The notes: a model not told the origin generated them from the letters alone. A stretch of DNA of 64,000 nucleotides from Paenibacillus pabuli (GCF_039831995.1 NZ_JBDOIO010000003.1:2604001-2668000), one strand, 5' to 3'; shown: positions 7,103 through 15,938, counted from the stretch's first letter. Numbers and translations: made by a program.

Positions 7103-8068
7103 TTAGCTATTTGGAACAAGTTGACCGTCCAAAATACGTCTGGCCGTCGACTCATCCGTAATGAGCATATTAATGTACTTACCGCGCAAAGAAGCGAGTA
7201 TGCACTCAATTTTGTGCAGACCAAAGGCCATCCCGACAACCGTCTTTGCCTTTTTCAACTGCTCAAGTCCAAGTCCAATGACTTTACGGTTAATCGAATG
7301 TTTCGCAATCGAACCGTCTCTTGTAATAAACACAGAATTAATATCTGCAACCGCATTCATCGCTTTGAGTTCAGCTAATGCCTGTTCATTGAGGTATCCT
7401 GAGCGTTCCATGGTGGACATTGAAAACGGATTGCCAATGCCGACCAGTGCCAGATCGATTTGTTCCGCCTCTCGCAGAACTGCTGCAATGTTAGCCATAC
7501 CCACAATCTGCTCACGCAGTTCTTCGGTCTCTACCACCGCAGGGGCATATAAGCTCTCGCATGAGACTCCCATTTTCTTGGATAGCTCATACGCGATCTG
7601 ATTGGAGTGCATTTCATTACGATAATTTCCCGTTCCACCAACAAGTGGAATGATTTTGACGTTTTCCTTTTTCTCTAACGGAAATTCTCTAACCATCTGA
7701 TACAACGTGTTCCCCCAGGAAACGCCTACACGATCCCCGTTTTTGATCAAGCGTTGCACAAATTGGGCAGCCGCTCTTCCAACTGCACTTGACACCAATT
7801 CCTTGTTTAAATCTTTGGTCGGAACCACCAGAACTTGCTTCAAATGAAAAGCTTGCTCAAGCTCTTTTTCCAGATTTGAAATTTCACGATCGTCATCATG
7901 AATCACAATTTCAATGATGCCTTCGTCCTTAGCCCGCTGCAGCATTTTGGAGATGACCGGCCTGGATACGCCCAGTTTCTCCGCAATCTTCTCTTGAGTC
8001 CACGATTCGTAATAATACATCTTACATACCCTGACTAAATTTTTGCGCTCTTCTATATTCACATACAA
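7103..8068 (-). CDS. SorC/DeoR-family sugar-binding transcriptional regulator
   Basis: 321 residues. The N-terminal helix-turn-helix (about 22-58) reads SWTQEKIAEKLGVSRPVISK. The rest is the SorC effector domain, a sugar-isomerase-like fold: GDRVGVSWGNTLYQMV, IIPLVGGTGNY, LALVGIGNPFSMST, KTVVGMAFGLHKIECI. Family members sense phosphorylated sugars or related metabolites and control the adjacent operon. It is divergent from the MBL-HAD-ABC-HAD operon, with paired promoters and direct repeats between them. Start ATG 8068 with AAAAGGCGG upstream. Effector inferred only from family and context: a phosphorylated compound. Confidence 0.85.
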   Translation of the reverse strand: MYVNIEERKNLVRVCKMYYYESWTQEKIAEKLGVSRPVISKMLQRAKDEGIIEIVIHDDDREISNLEKELEQAFHLKQVLVVPTKDLNKELVSSAVGRAAAQFVQRLIKNGDRVGVSWGNTLYQMVREFPLEKKENVKIIPLVGGTGNYRNEMHSNQIAYELSKKMGVSCESLYAPAVVETEELREQIVGMANIAAVLREAEQIDLALVGIGNPFSMSTMERSGYLNEQALAELKAMNAVADINSVFITRDGSIAKHSINRKVIGLGLEQLKKAKTVVGMAFGLHKIECILASLRGKYINMLITDESTARRILDGQLVPNS

Positions 8069-8102
8069 GTCCGCCTTTTGCTTTATAGTGCGTACACATG
8101 TC

Positions 8103-8139
8103 CCAATATAAAATGGCGTTCACGCCGGAGTCAAGCGAG
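8103..8139 (-). promoter_or_regulatory. sorC promoter with a palindrome in the spacer
   Basis: Minus strand: TTGACT (-35, about 8133-8128), 18-base spacer, TATATT (-10, about 8109-8104). The spacer contains GGCGT-GA-ACGCC (8126-8115), a possible operator for autoregulation. Confidence 0.5.
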
Positions 8140-8170
8140 GAACATCTTTCCAAATTGTTTTTACACAAGT

Positions 8171-8199
8171 TTGACATTCATTTGACATCCGAGTAATAA
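8171..8199 (+). promoter_or_regulatory. Promoter of the MBL-HAD-ABC operon
   Basis: TTGACA (8171-8176), 17-base spacer, TAATAA (8194-8199). A second TTTGACAT copy starts 11 bases later (8181), making a short direct repeat over the -35 region. Confidence 0.5.
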
Positions 8200-8223
8200 A
8201 GCATCCTTACAATGAGAACTGTT

Positions 8224-8256
8224 CAGAACATTTGTAACAACACAGAACATTTGTAA
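8224..8256 (+). promoter_or_regulatory. Two direct repeats CAGAACATTTGTAA, likely SorC operator
   Basis: Identical 14-mers at 8224-8237 and 8243-8256, 19 bases apart, between the promoter and the start codon at 8292. Placement downstream of the promoter fits repression by the divergent SorC regulator, whose relatives are tetramers binding repeated half-sites. Confidence 0.6.
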
Positions 8257-8291
8257 TTGACTGCAGATCAAGACAGACCGAGGTGCAAACG

Positions 8292-9026
8292 ATGAATGTA
8301 AAGATTCTGGGTTATTGGGGAGGCTACCCCGCAGCAGGCGGGGCAACAGCAGGATATCTGGTAACCACCGACGAGGGACAAATTTTATTGGATTGTGGCA
8401 GCGGCGTAATGAGCAAGCTCCCTTCCGAAACCAGGGTAGAAGCTTTATCCGGCGTGATTCTGTCTCACTTGCATTATGATCACATGGCAGACCTTGGCGT
8501 TCTTCAATATGCGGCAGCAGGTGCCATGCGCAATGGTCGCATGAAAGAGAAACTAAAGCTCTACGCGCCGGATGATCCTGCCGACATGCTGCACGGCTTA
8601 TACAGCGAACATACCAAAGTGATTCCGATTGACCCTTCCACTAAAGTCCGGCTTGCAGGAGCGGACATCGAATTCGTGCATGTGGAACATACAATTACTT
8701 GTTATGCAATCAAGATTTCTTACAAAGGTAAGGTGCTGGTGTATTCGGGTGATACCTCCTATTGTAATGCCTTGATCGAGCTCGCCCGTGACGCAGATAT
8801 TTTCCTGTGCGAAGCAACAATCTGCGAGGGAAGCGTACACACCACTGGCAAGGGACATATGAATGCGATGCAAGCAGGCATGATTGCTGGACAGGCCAAT
8901 GTGAAGCAGCTCGTACTCGTGCATCTGCCCGGCGACGGTAATTTGGAGTTCATGCGTGATGAAGCAAGTCGGACCTTCCATGGACCGGTGGACATCCCTG
9001 AGCCACTGCGCATGTATACCCTATGA
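8292..9026 (+). CDS. Metallo-beta-lactamase-fold hydrolase (RNase Z/PhnP-like)
   Basis: 244 residues. ATG 8292 is preferred because GAGGTG (8280-8285) is spaced correctly; a GTG at 8283 lies inside that site. Motifs: SHLHYDH with His59, His61, Asp63, His64 (two-zinc site), VYSGDTSY, LCEAT, KGHMNAMQAG and VLVHLPG. Long ribonuclease-type insertions are absent, so it is closer to small phosphodiesterases of the RNase Z/PhnP group. First gene of a six-gene operon with two phosphatases and an ABC transporter. I infer that it opens a phosphodiester or cyclic phosphate; the substrate is not shown by sequence. Cytoplasmic. Confidence 0.8.
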   Translation: MNVKILGYWGGYPAAGGATAGYLVTTDEGQILLDCGSGVMSKLPSETRVEALSGVILSHLHYDHMADLGVLQYAAAGAMRNGRMKEKLKLYAPDDPADMLHGLYSEHTKVIPIDPSTKVRLAGADIEFVHVEHTITCYAIKISYKGKVLVYSGDTSYCNALIELARDADIFLCEATICEGSVHTTGKGHMNAMQAGMIAGQANVKQLVLVHLPGDGNLEFMRDEASRTFHGPVDIPEPLRMYTL

Positions 9027-9053
9027 TCCATCGAACAGGAAGGAATGATTGCG

Positions 9054-9914
9054 TTGCATAGATTGCTTGCGCTTGATTTGGATGGAACCATGTTGAATCC
9101 GAACAAAATCATTACAAAAGAAACGCGAAGCTCCATTCAGCAATTAATGGCGGATGAAGTCGATGTCACCATCGCATCTGGACGTTTCCCCGCTTCGGTA
9201 TGGCTACATGCGAGGGAAATCCCATTGAATTTTACCCTGGTTGCATTGAATGGTGCGGTAACTGTTGATCCAAAGACCGGACAAATGATTGAAGGATTCC
9301 CGCTGGAAACAACATCCCTTTTATACTTGCTGGATGTGATTGAGGAAGAAGGCGCCTACGTTCATTTCTATGGCTACAATGTTCTATATGTACGGCAAAT
9401 CAATGATACGAATCGGAACTGGGCAATGAATAATGTTGTTGTGCGACCAGAACTGCCATGGACGGAAGATCATTATAAAGATCAAACCGAACTGATCCGG
9501 TTGGTTGAAGTCGGTTCCGATTTCAGAACGTTCGTAAACAGCATGCCTGGCATGATCTACAAAGCGGCCATCATTTGCACAAACCTTGCCGCCCGCGAAA
9601 GGTTATATAAGCGACTTGAAGCATCGGGGATGTTCCAATGCACGAAAACAGGCAACTTGCGATTTGACGTAAACGCGGTCGGAATCAGCAAGCGCGATGC
9701 ACTTGAGCGTCTGTGCCGAGAGCAAGGTATCGATCGACAAGAGGTAGCTGTAGCAGGAGATTATGACAATGATCTGGACATGCTGCAGTGGGCTGGATTG
9801 GGTATTGCAATGGGCAATGCTGAGCCCCATGTCAAAGCGATCGCAAACGTCATTACAGGTACGAACGAACAGGATGGCGTCGCTATGGCGATTCGCAATT
9901 ACCTGCTTAAATAG
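9054..9914 (+). CDS. HAD-superfamily Cof-type phosphatase
   Basis: 286 residues if started at TTG 9054, which AGGAAGGA (9037-9044) serves with normal spacing; the ATG at 9045 directly abuts that site and is less likely. Motif I is LALDLDGTML (nucleophile and acid Asp), motif II IASGR, the type IIb cap is in the middle, motif III is the Lys in SKRDAL, and motif IV is AVAGDYDNDLDML followed by GLGIAMGNA. Cof-type enzymes remove phosphate from sugar phosphates and cofactors such as FMN or PLP. The neighbouring transporter and hydrolase suggest it acts on the imported compound. Confidence 0.85.
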   Translation: MHRLLALDLDGTMLNPNKIITKETRSSIQQLMADEVDVTIASGRFPASVWLHAREIPLNFTLVALNGAVTVDPKTGQMIEGFPLETTSLLYLLDVIEEEGAYVHFYGYNVLYVRQINDTNRNWAMNNVVVRPELPWTEDHYKDQTELIRLVEVGSDFRTFVNSMPGMIYKAAIICTNLAARERLYKRLEASGMFQCTKTGNLRFDVNAVGISKRDALERLCREQGIDRQEVAVAGDYDNDLDMLQWAGLGIAMGNAEPHVKAIANVITGTNEQDGVAMAIRNYLLK

Positions 9915-9996
9915 TCATTTCAATGACCTTGGTTGCACTTCATAAATCGACTGAAATATAAGAGGCCACAAGTGGCATACAAAGGAGAGATCTTTC

Positions 9997-11037
9997 GTGA
10001 TTCCATTCAAAAAGTCATTACTTCTGCCCGTTCTGGCAGGCATGATCATATTTAGCGGCTGCTCTACACAAGGACAAGGCGCTTCAGAAACGAACAATGT
10101 CAACGCCGGAGCAAGTACGGTATCAGGGAAGTTGTCCTTCTATACCTCTCAGCCTGAAGAGGATGCTACAAAGCTAATCTCCGCTTTTAACGATCAATAT
10201 CCGGACGTCGATGTCAGCGTCTTCCGCTCCGGGACAGAAGAAGTCACCGCCAAAATTCAAGCCGAACGCCAGGCTGGAAAAACACAAGCTGACGTCTTGC
10301 TGCTCGCCGACGCGGTAACCTTTGAAAACCTGAAGCAAGAAGACCTTCTACTCTCCTATAAATCCCCAGAATTAAGCAAAATCCCTGCCGATTTAGTTGA
10401 CCCTGACGGCATGTATGCGGGAACCAAGGTCATGGCTACCGTACTTGCGACCAACACGCAAAAAGTGGCCTCCCCTCCGACGTCGTGGAATGTACTGACT
10501 GGGGCAGACAGCAAAGACGCATCGATTATGCCAAGCCCGCTCTATTCTGGTGCAGCGGCCTACAATATTGGCGTATTCAGCCGTACAGATGGATTCGGTT
10601 GGGATTTTCTACAGCAAACGAAGGATAATGGCATATCCGTTATCAAAGGAAACGGTGCTGTTATGAAAGCTGTAGCCAGCGGCGAAAAATCATACGGTGT
10701 TGTTGTGGACTATCTCGTCGCACGTGAAAAGGCCAAAGGCTCCCCGGTTGAGTTGACCTATCCAGAAGAAGGCGTGCCGATTATCACCGAGCCGGTTGGA
10801 ATCATGAAAGATGCCGGCAATGTACCAGCTGCAGAAGCCTTCGTTGATTTCCTCTTATCGGAAGAAGGACAACAATTGTCGGCAGAGATCGGTTATTCCC
10901 CGATTCGGGAAGGTATCTCCCCTCCTGAAGGACTCAAGAGCGTCTCCGAAATGAAGATTTTATCTGGTGACCCGGTTAAACTTGCTGCTGATCGTGAAGC
11001 GGACAAGCAACAATTCATTCAAGTATTCGGCGAGTAA
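9997..11037 (+). CDS. ABC transporter solute-binding lipoprotein, Fe3+/AfuA/PhnS type
   Basis: 346 residues from GTG 9997 with AAAGGAGAG in front. A lipoprotein signal peptide ends IIFSGC with the lipidated Cys22. The mature part is a periplasmic-binding-protein family 1 fold of the ferric/thiamine/2-aminoethylphosphonate/hexose-phosphate group: LSFYTSQPEEDATKLISAF, QADVLLLAD, VVDYLVAREKAKGSP. The paired tyrosines that bind iron in ferric binding proteins are not evident near residue 220, and the flanking phosphatases argue for a phosphorylated organic ligand rather than iron. Followed after three bases by the permease's ribosome binding site. Confidence 0.8.
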   Translation: MIPFKKSLLLPVLAGMIIFSGCSTQGQGASETNNVNAGASTVSGKLSFYTSQPEEDATKLISAFNDQYPDVDVSVFRSGTEEVTAKIQAERQAGKTQADVLLLADAVTFENLKQEDLLLSYKSPELSKIPADLVDPDGMYAGTKVMATVLATNTQKVASPPTSWNVLTGADSKDASIMPSPLYSGAAAYNIGVFSRTDGFGWDFLQQTKDNGISVIKGNGAVMKAVASGEKSYGVVVDYLVAREKAKGSPVELTYPEEGVPIITEPVGIMKDAGNVPAAEAFVDFLLSEEGQQLSAEIGYSPIREGISPPEGLKSVSEMKILSGDPVKLAADREADKQQFIQVFGE

Positions 11038-11055
11038 TGATTGGAGCTGTTAGAT

Positions 11056-12813
11056 ATGGAAAAATCGAAGACGAACATCATCTCGTGGCAAGCAGCACGA
11101 AAAGGGCGCAAGCCCTTTTCCGCCTGGCTTGGCCAGCTTCGCTGGAGCCGCTTGGGTGCACTGCTTGGCGGAGCTGCTGTACTTGTCTTTTTTGTCTATC
11201 CCATCTTGAAATTGATTTTGCTTAGTTTTCAGGGTGAACACGGTTGGACGCTGGCTCATTACGGCGAGATGCTGCAGCAAGAGCGCTTTTGGACGACCAT
11301 CCGCAATACCTTTTATATCGTGGCTGGATCTACCCTGTTCGCACTTGTGCTTGGCATAGCGCTGGCTTGGATCGTTGCTTATACGGATATTCGGAATAAA
11401 TCGGCGTTACATATGGGCATCATGCTTTGCTTCATTCTACCTTCTTATGTATTGACATTGTCCTGGTCTTCTTTTACTGGATCCCAAGGCTGGCTTGCCG
11501 GTTTACTTCAATGGATCCATCCGGACCTAGCTCCTTGGAGCATGTACAGCTTGGGCGGGATCATCTTCGTCATGGGCATTCATCATTTTCCGCTAGTCTA
11601 CATGTTCACACTGGATGTTCTTCGCAAGATCCCGCGCGATCTGGAATGGGCTGCGAGAGCAGGCGGAGCCAGCAGGCTGGAAGTATTCCGCAAAATTACC
11701 CTTCCGCTTGCCCTTCCCGGCTTAACTGCCGGCGGTTTGCTGGTCTTCTTGGCTTCACTCGACAATTTCGGCATTCCCGCTTTTCTGGGCACGCCCGTAA
11801 ATATTTCTGTTCTCAGCACGCTGATTTACGAAGAAATTATTGGATTCGGTCCATCCGCCTTTGCCCGTGGTGCCTCTCTCTCCGTTCTACTTGGTACAGT
11901 CGCCGTGGTGGGCAGTTTGCTGCAATGGATTCTTTTGCGTAAAAGCCACGCTTCGGATACGATGCAACCCGACCTTACACCGAGATACGCTTTGGGACGC
12001 ATGCGCAAACCGCTGACGTGGGTCATTTGGACAGGCTTGCTCTTAATCACCGTTGTTCCTCTTTCATCAATGATTTCCATGTCTTTGAAAAGAGCATATG
12101 GATTAGGTCTAACCCGTGCCAATATGACGTTGGACAATTATCGGTACATCCTTTTTGAAAACGAGCGTGTATGGCAATCTATCCAAAACAGCTTGGTACT
12201 GTCCCTGGTTACGATGCTGGTCTGCCTGGTCATCGGCTCGGGATTCGCTTATGTGCGGGTTCGCAAGCCAAATTCATTCAACAAAATGGCTGAACTTGCT
12301 ACTGCAGTTCCCTATACGTTGCCTGGCATCGTCTTCGCGCTCTCCATCATCTTAGTTTGGATGGAACCAATCCCCGGTTGGAATCCGGGTATCTACGGCT
12401 CCATGTCGATCTTGTTCATTGCGTATATTTGCCGGTTCTTGATTTTGCAGATTCGTTCCAGTGTTACGTCGTTCATGCAGCTCGATTCCTCCATGGAAGA
12501 GGCTGCTCGAATTTCTGGTGCCGGGTTTTGGCGCAAATGGAGCGCAGTTTTGCTACCATTGCTGTTGCCGAGCATGTTAACCGGAGGCATGCTGGTCTTT
12601 TTGACCGCGCTGACCGAACTTACCGTGTCGGCCCTGCTGTATTCCTCCGGATCTCAGACCATTGGCGTAACGATCTTCAGTTTTGAACAGGCAGGGGACA
12701 CCCTATATTCTACCGCATTGTCTAGTCTGATCGTTGCACTCATGGCAGTAGGAGGCATCCTTCTGTTGCTCGTTCAGCGCTGGGCCTCACGCAAGGGAGT
12801 GAAGAAATCATGA
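11056..12813 (+). CDS. ABC transporter permease, two fused membrane domains (FbpB/AfuB type)
   Basis: 585 residues from ATG 11056; TTGGAG at 11041-11046 is its binding site. About twelve hydrophobic segments form two binding-protein-dependent transport domains in tandem. Each carries an EAA loop (EWAARAGGASRLEVFRKITL and EEAARISGAGFWRKWSAVLL) that contacts the ATPase. Such fused permeases are typical of the ferric, 2-aminoethylphosphonate and hexose-phosphate importers. Its TGA overlaps the ATG of the ATPase gene by four bases, so the two are translationally coupled. Confidence 0.85.
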   Translation: MEKSKTNIISWQAARKGRKPFSAWLGQLRWSRLGALLGGAAVLVFFVYPILKLILLSFQGEHGWTLAHYGEMLQQERFWTTIRNTFYIVAGSTLFALVLGIALAWIVAYTDIRNKSALHMGIMLCFILPSYVLTLSWSSFTGSQGWLAGLLQWIHPDLAPWSMYSLGGIIFVMGIHHFPLVYMFTLDVLRKIPRDLEWAARAGGASRLEVFRKITLPLALPGLTAGGLLVFLASLDNFGIPAFLGTPVNISVLSTLIYEEIIGFGPSAFARGASLSVLLGTVAVVGSLLQWILLRKSHASDTMQPDLTPRYALGRMRKPLTWVIWTGLLLITVVPLSSMISMSLKRAYGLGLTRANMTLDNYRYILFENERVWQSIQNSLVLSLVTMLVCLVIGSGFAYVRVRKPNSFNKMAELATAVPYTLPGIVFALSIILVWMEPIPGWNPGIYGSMSILFIAYICRFLILQIRSSVTSFMQLDSSMEEAARISGAGFWRKWSAVLLPLLLPSMLTGGMLVFLTALTELTVSALLYSSGSQTIGVTIFSFEQAGDTLYSTALSSLIVALMAVGGILLLLVQRWASRKGVKKS

Positions 12814-13859
12814 GCATTCACATTAAACAGGTGAGCAAATCCTTCGGCAGCTTTCAAGCGCTGCACACCATTGATTTAACGATTGAGGATGGAGAATTCG
12901 TGGCGATCCTTGGACCATCAGGCTGCGGAAAAACGACGCTGCTGCGCATCCTGGCGGGATTCGAGCAGCCCACCAGCGGCGAAGTATCAATAGACGGCAA
13001 CGTTGTAGCTGGGGCAGGCACACTGCTTCCTCCAGAAAAACGTCGGATTGGCATGGTCTTTCAATCTTTCGCACTTTGGCCCCACATGAATGTAGCTGAA
13101 CATGTGCGCTTCCCGATCCGAACGCATAAATCCACTCCGCCACACATTAAAAATAACGAGCAGTCTCGCATTCAGGAGGTTCTAAACATGTCCGGCTTGT
13201 CGCATTTGGCGGAGCGGATGCCCCATGAACTATCTGGGGGTCAAAAACAAAGGGTCGCGATAGCACGAGCCATCGCACCTGAACCGTCACTACTTCTTAT
13301 GGACGAACCACTGAGTAGCCTGGATGCCATGCTGCGCATGGACATGCGGCGGGAAATTCAGCAAGTCCATCGCAATACAAGATCTGCTATCGTTTATGTT
13401 ACGCATGATCAAGGGGAGGCCCTTGCTATGGCTGACCGCATCATCGTCATGAAAGATGGTCGGATCGAGCAAGCAGGTACGCCGCAGGATATCTATTTAA
13501 GGCCTTTGACCGAGTTTGTAGCGAAATTCGTATCAAAATCCAACTTGGTCTCTGGTCACTGGGAAGCGAATCGATTTAAACCAAAAGGTAGTGAAAATGT
13601 GTCTTGGTCCGGGGTCAACGTTGCAGACTACTTCAAGTTGAACGGCATCTATCCCGTAAGACCCGATCAGTTTCAATTGCAACCAGATCTGCAGCCAGGC
13701 ATCGGGGGTAAAATCGTGAATGTACAGTTCCAAGGGAAAGAGTTCCATTATGACATTCAAGGCGACACCGGTCGGTGGGAGGTCATCTCCCCGCTATCCT
13801 TCTCTATGAATGAGCAAGTCAGCCTGAACATATCATCCTTGGGCAGCGAAGGAGCGTGA
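12810..13859 (+). CDS. ABC transporter ATP-binding protein (FbpC/AfuC/PotA-like)
   Basis: 349 residues. Walker A GPSGCGKTT (about 35-43), Q-loop VFQSFALWPH, signature LSGGQKQRVAIARAI, Walker B LLLMDEPLSSLD and H-loop YVTHDQ. A C-terminal TOBE-like region (about 245-349) is normal for importers of this class and may bind a regulator or ligand. Overlaps the permease stop by ATGA. Completes an importer with the lipoprotein and fused permease encoded just upstream. Confidence 0.9.
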   Translation: MSIHIKQVSKSFGSFQALHTIDLTIEDGEFVAILGPSGCGKTTLLRILAGFEQPTSGEVSIDGNVVAGAGTLLPPEKRRIGMVFQSFALWPHMNVAEHVRFPIRTHKSTPPHIKNNEQSRIQEVLNMSGLSHLAERMPHELSGGQKQRVAIARAIAPEPSLLLMDEPLSSLDAMLRMDMRREIQQVHRNTRSAIVYVTHDQGEALAMADRIIVMKDGRIEQAGTPQDIYLRPLTEFVAKFVSKSNLVSGHWEANRFKPKGSENVSWSGVNVADYFKLNGIYPVRPDQFQLQPDLQPGIGGKIVNVQFQGKEFHYDIQGDTGRWEVISPLSFSMNEQVSLNISSLGSEGA

Positions 13860-13863
13860 TCAG

Positions 13864-14643
13864 TTGACTTCAACAAACAAACTCGTCCTCTTTGACGTCG
13901 ATGGTACACTACTGGATCGCCACAATCGAATTCCGCCTTCTGCAAAAGAAGCCGTTATGGCTCTAAAAATCGCCGGACATACGGTTGCCTTGGCCTCGGG
14001 GCGTTCTCCTTTTATGCTTGAGCAGGTCAGACAGGAACTGCAGCTCGATTCGTATGTCAGCTTTAACGGCCAATACGTCATTGATCAAGGAACTCTGATT
14101 CATAGCAATCCGATTCACCCAGACGCCCTGGACAAACTATCCGCGTTTGCTGTTACACAAGAACATGCTCTAGTGTTCCTGGATCATGCACAGATGAGCT
14201 GCAGCCAAGGGTATCACCCCCATGTAGAGCTGTGTCTGAATTCACTTGGCGTGAAACATCCTAGCCATCATGCTTCATTTTGTGAGGACCGGGCGATCTA
14301 TCAGACCATGTTGTTTTGCACACCGGAGGAAGAAGCTGCGTATCGCGAAAAGTTCGACATGTTACATTTTGTACGGTGGCACCCTCTCTCCATGGATGTT
14401 TTGCCTGCAGGCGGCTCAAAAGCCGAAGGTGTGACAAGACTAGCTGCTCGGTTGGGATTTGAGCCAAAAGACATCTATGCATTCGGCGATAACTATAACG
14501 ATATAGAGATGTTTCAATACGCAGGTTGTAGTATTGCTATGGGTAATGCTCCCGAAGCTTTACGACAGTTGGCATCCCACGTAACATTAAGTGCAGATCG
14601 GGATGGCATATGGCATGGCTTAAAATGGACAGGGCTTATTTAG
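13864..14643 (+). CDS. HAD-superfamily Cof-type phosphatase
   Basis: 259 residues from TTG 13864; the binding site AAGGAGC overlaps the end of the ATPase gene. Motif I is VLFDVDGTLLD, motif II LASGRSP, motif III the Lys in GGSKAEGV, and motif IV AFGDNYNDIEMF followed by CSIAMGNAPE. It is distinct from the HAD protein encoded earlier in this operon: the cap region is shorter and differs in sequence. Two different Cof phosphatases bracketing one importer suggest two substrates or successive dephosphorylation. Last gene before a strong terminator. Confidence 0.85.
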   Translation: MTSTNKLVLFDVDGTLLDRHNRIPPSAKEAVMALKIAGHTVALASGRSPFMLEQVRQELQLDSYVSFNGQYVIDQGTLIHSNPIHPDALDKLSAFAVTQEHALVFLDHAQMSCSQGYHPHVELCLNSLGVKHPSHHASFCEDRAIYQTMLFCTPEEEAAYREKFDMLHFVRWHPLSMDVLPAGGSKAEGVTRLAARLGFEPKDIYAFGDNYNDIEMFQYAGCSIAMGNAPEALRQLASHVTLSADRDGIWHGLKWTGLI

Positions 14644-14664
14644 AGTTATTAGAGCAAGAGACAA

Positions 14665-14722
14665 AAAACCTTCTGGATCAACTATCCAGAAGGTTTTGGT
14701 TTTGGTTTTGGTTTTGGTTTTT
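14665..14722 (+). terminator. Strong terminator with GGTTTT repeats
   Basis: AAAACCTTCTGGAT (14665-14678) / ATCCAGAAGGTTTT (14684-14697) is a perfect 14-base stem. The T-tract is replaced by five GGTTTT units ending in TTTTTT (14692-14722), a microsatellite probably grown from the terminator tail. Confidence 0.85.
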
Positions 14723-14796
14723 TGTTTAATTTCTCAGCCTGGAAGGGTATTCAACCGAAGTAATCACTATCAGTGAGTGCTACTCCCTACAAACTC

Positions 14797-14937
14797 TTAA
14801 ACCAAGAAAGCTTTAGATATGATGACCAATAGAATAAAGAGTACCAGAATTGCACCGATCGAAGTGAATCCACCATATCCGCCACCAATTCCTCCTACAT
14901 TTCCCTCGTTATTCCCGCCGTATCCAACTACACTCAT
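14797..14937 (-). CDS. YjcZ-like small hydrophobic protein
   Basis: 46 residues from ATG 14937, preceded by GAGGGGGAAGG. It begins MSVVGYGGNNEG, continues with Gly-rich GGIGGGYGG, then one transmembrane helix (AILVLFILLVIISKAF). This is the composition of the YjcZ family of sporulation-associated small membrane proteins. Monocistronic as far as can be seen, convergent with the HAD gene. It is too short for most gene finders but the start context is convincing. Confidence 0.7.
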   Translation of the reverse strand: MSVVGYGGNNEGNVGGIGGGYGGFTSIGAILVLFILLVIISKAFLV

Positions 14938-14974
14938 GTTCCTTCCCCCTCTTTATTAGTATGAGATAGGTTAT

Positions 14975-15313
14975 TCACGGTCGGCCAATTTGACAAGGCA
15001 AAAATAAAAAAGGGCCATATTCCGGATAGTATCCTATGCTAAGCATCATACTGGTTTGCGTAGGAGATATAAAATATTGGCCAGCATATTGTAAACCTTG
15101 GGCCATTAAATATCCGGTTATACCCAGTAAAATAAAGTGCCACATTCTTAATTTTGTTTCAGGAACCTTAGTTACTGTAGAATGTTGTTCTCTCCTATTC
15201 TTACGTCTCTGTAAAAAATAAGATAGAATAAATATTACGATTACTGCAATAGCATAACGCAAACCAGCCAGCATAATAGGACTAATTCCCTCATCAAAGG
15301 CTAGTATGTTCAA
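14975..15313 (-). pseudogene. Fragment of a DMT/EamA-family transporter
   Basis: The frame reads DEGISPIMLAGLRYAIAVIV, FILSYFLQRRK, FILLGITGYLMAQGLQYAG and QYFISPTQTSMMLS, matching helices 2-4 of EamA transporters. The first helix is missing at the front (the frame opens at TTG with no binding site), and after residue 95 the sequence turns into an unrelated tail ending QIGRP. Of ten expected helices only about three remain. A decayed internal fragment. Confidence 0.65.
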
Positions 15314-15411
15314 TGTATTTAGTTTTTATTGGCATTGATAAAAAACAGACAGAATATACGGCAAGGTTGGTGAATTGAATCAACACATATACTATAGTAA
15401 TTGAAAATTAA

Positions 15412-15780
15412 ATGAGGGATGGTGTTTCTCAATTGAAAACTTTTTATTGTGATCTGGAGATAACCTTAGATGTCATTGGCGGAAAATGGAGACCTCTTAT
15501 TCTGTATTACTTAATAAAAGGTCCTAAACGGACCGGTGAATTGAAAAGGCTCATACCATCAATTTCTCAGAAAATGTTAGTACAGTCGTTGCGGGAGTTG
15601 GAGAGTAATAATTTGATTATTAGAAAAATGTACAATCAGGTACCACCGAAAGTGGAATATGCAATATCAGAAATGGGTATGTCACTTGAACCCACTTTGC
15701 GAGCTCTTTGTGATTGGGGTCAGGATTATGCAGAGAAGACATTGAACAAGGATGAATATCGGAGATTAAATGTAGAATAG
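15412..15780 (+). CDS. HxlR-family transcriptional regulator
   Basis: 122 residues. HxlR winged helix: CDLEITLDVIGGKWRPLILY, FTGEL-like segment KRTGELKRLIPSISQKML, wing VPPKVEYAISEMG. Cys14 is at the usual redox-sensing position of several family members. ATG 15412 is the first start, but the only Shine-Dalgarno-like sequence (GAGGGATGG, 15414-15422) would fit TTG 15433 giving MKTFYCDLEIT, so the start is uncertain. The next gene is a small monooxygenase-like protein in the same direction, a typical target of such regulators. Confidence 0.8.
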   Translation: MRDGVSQLKTFYCDLEITLDVIGGKWRPLILYYLIKGPKRTGELKRLIPSISQKMLVQSLRELESNNLIIRKMYNQVPPKVEYAISEMGMSLEPTLRALCDWGQDYAEKTLNKDEYRRLNVE

Positions 15781-15846
15781 AGTAATTTTAAAAATCAATT
15801 TATTCTGTACTTCATCACAATTATCACTTTTTAGTTACTATATAAC

Positions 15847-15886
15847 TTAAAAGTACGTACTATTTTAAAAGTGATACATAGTACAT
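15847..15886. promoter_or_regulatory. Candidate operator upstream of the ABM gene
   Basis: TTAAAAGTACGTACTA (15847-15862) and TTTAAAAGTGATACATA (15864-15880) are two related units about 18 bases apart, the first containing the palindrome AGTACGTACT. They lie between the HxlR gene and the monooxygenase-like gene. Confidence 0.4.
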
Positions 15887-15938
15887 AATGAGACTTGTGA
15901 CCATGAAGAAAATAAAAAAATAAAAGGAGTGTGTAGTG

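Noticed and set aside
9997..13859. Ferric iron uptake operon
   Set aside because: The transporter class also carries iron, but the iron-binding tyrosine pair is not evident, no Fur-like site was seen, and two phosphatases plus a SorC regulator surround it. Kept as an alternative only.
14692..14722. GGTTTT array as a CRISPR-like or telomere-like repeat
   Set aside because: Six-base units without spacers directly after a terminator stem; simple slippage of its T-tract.
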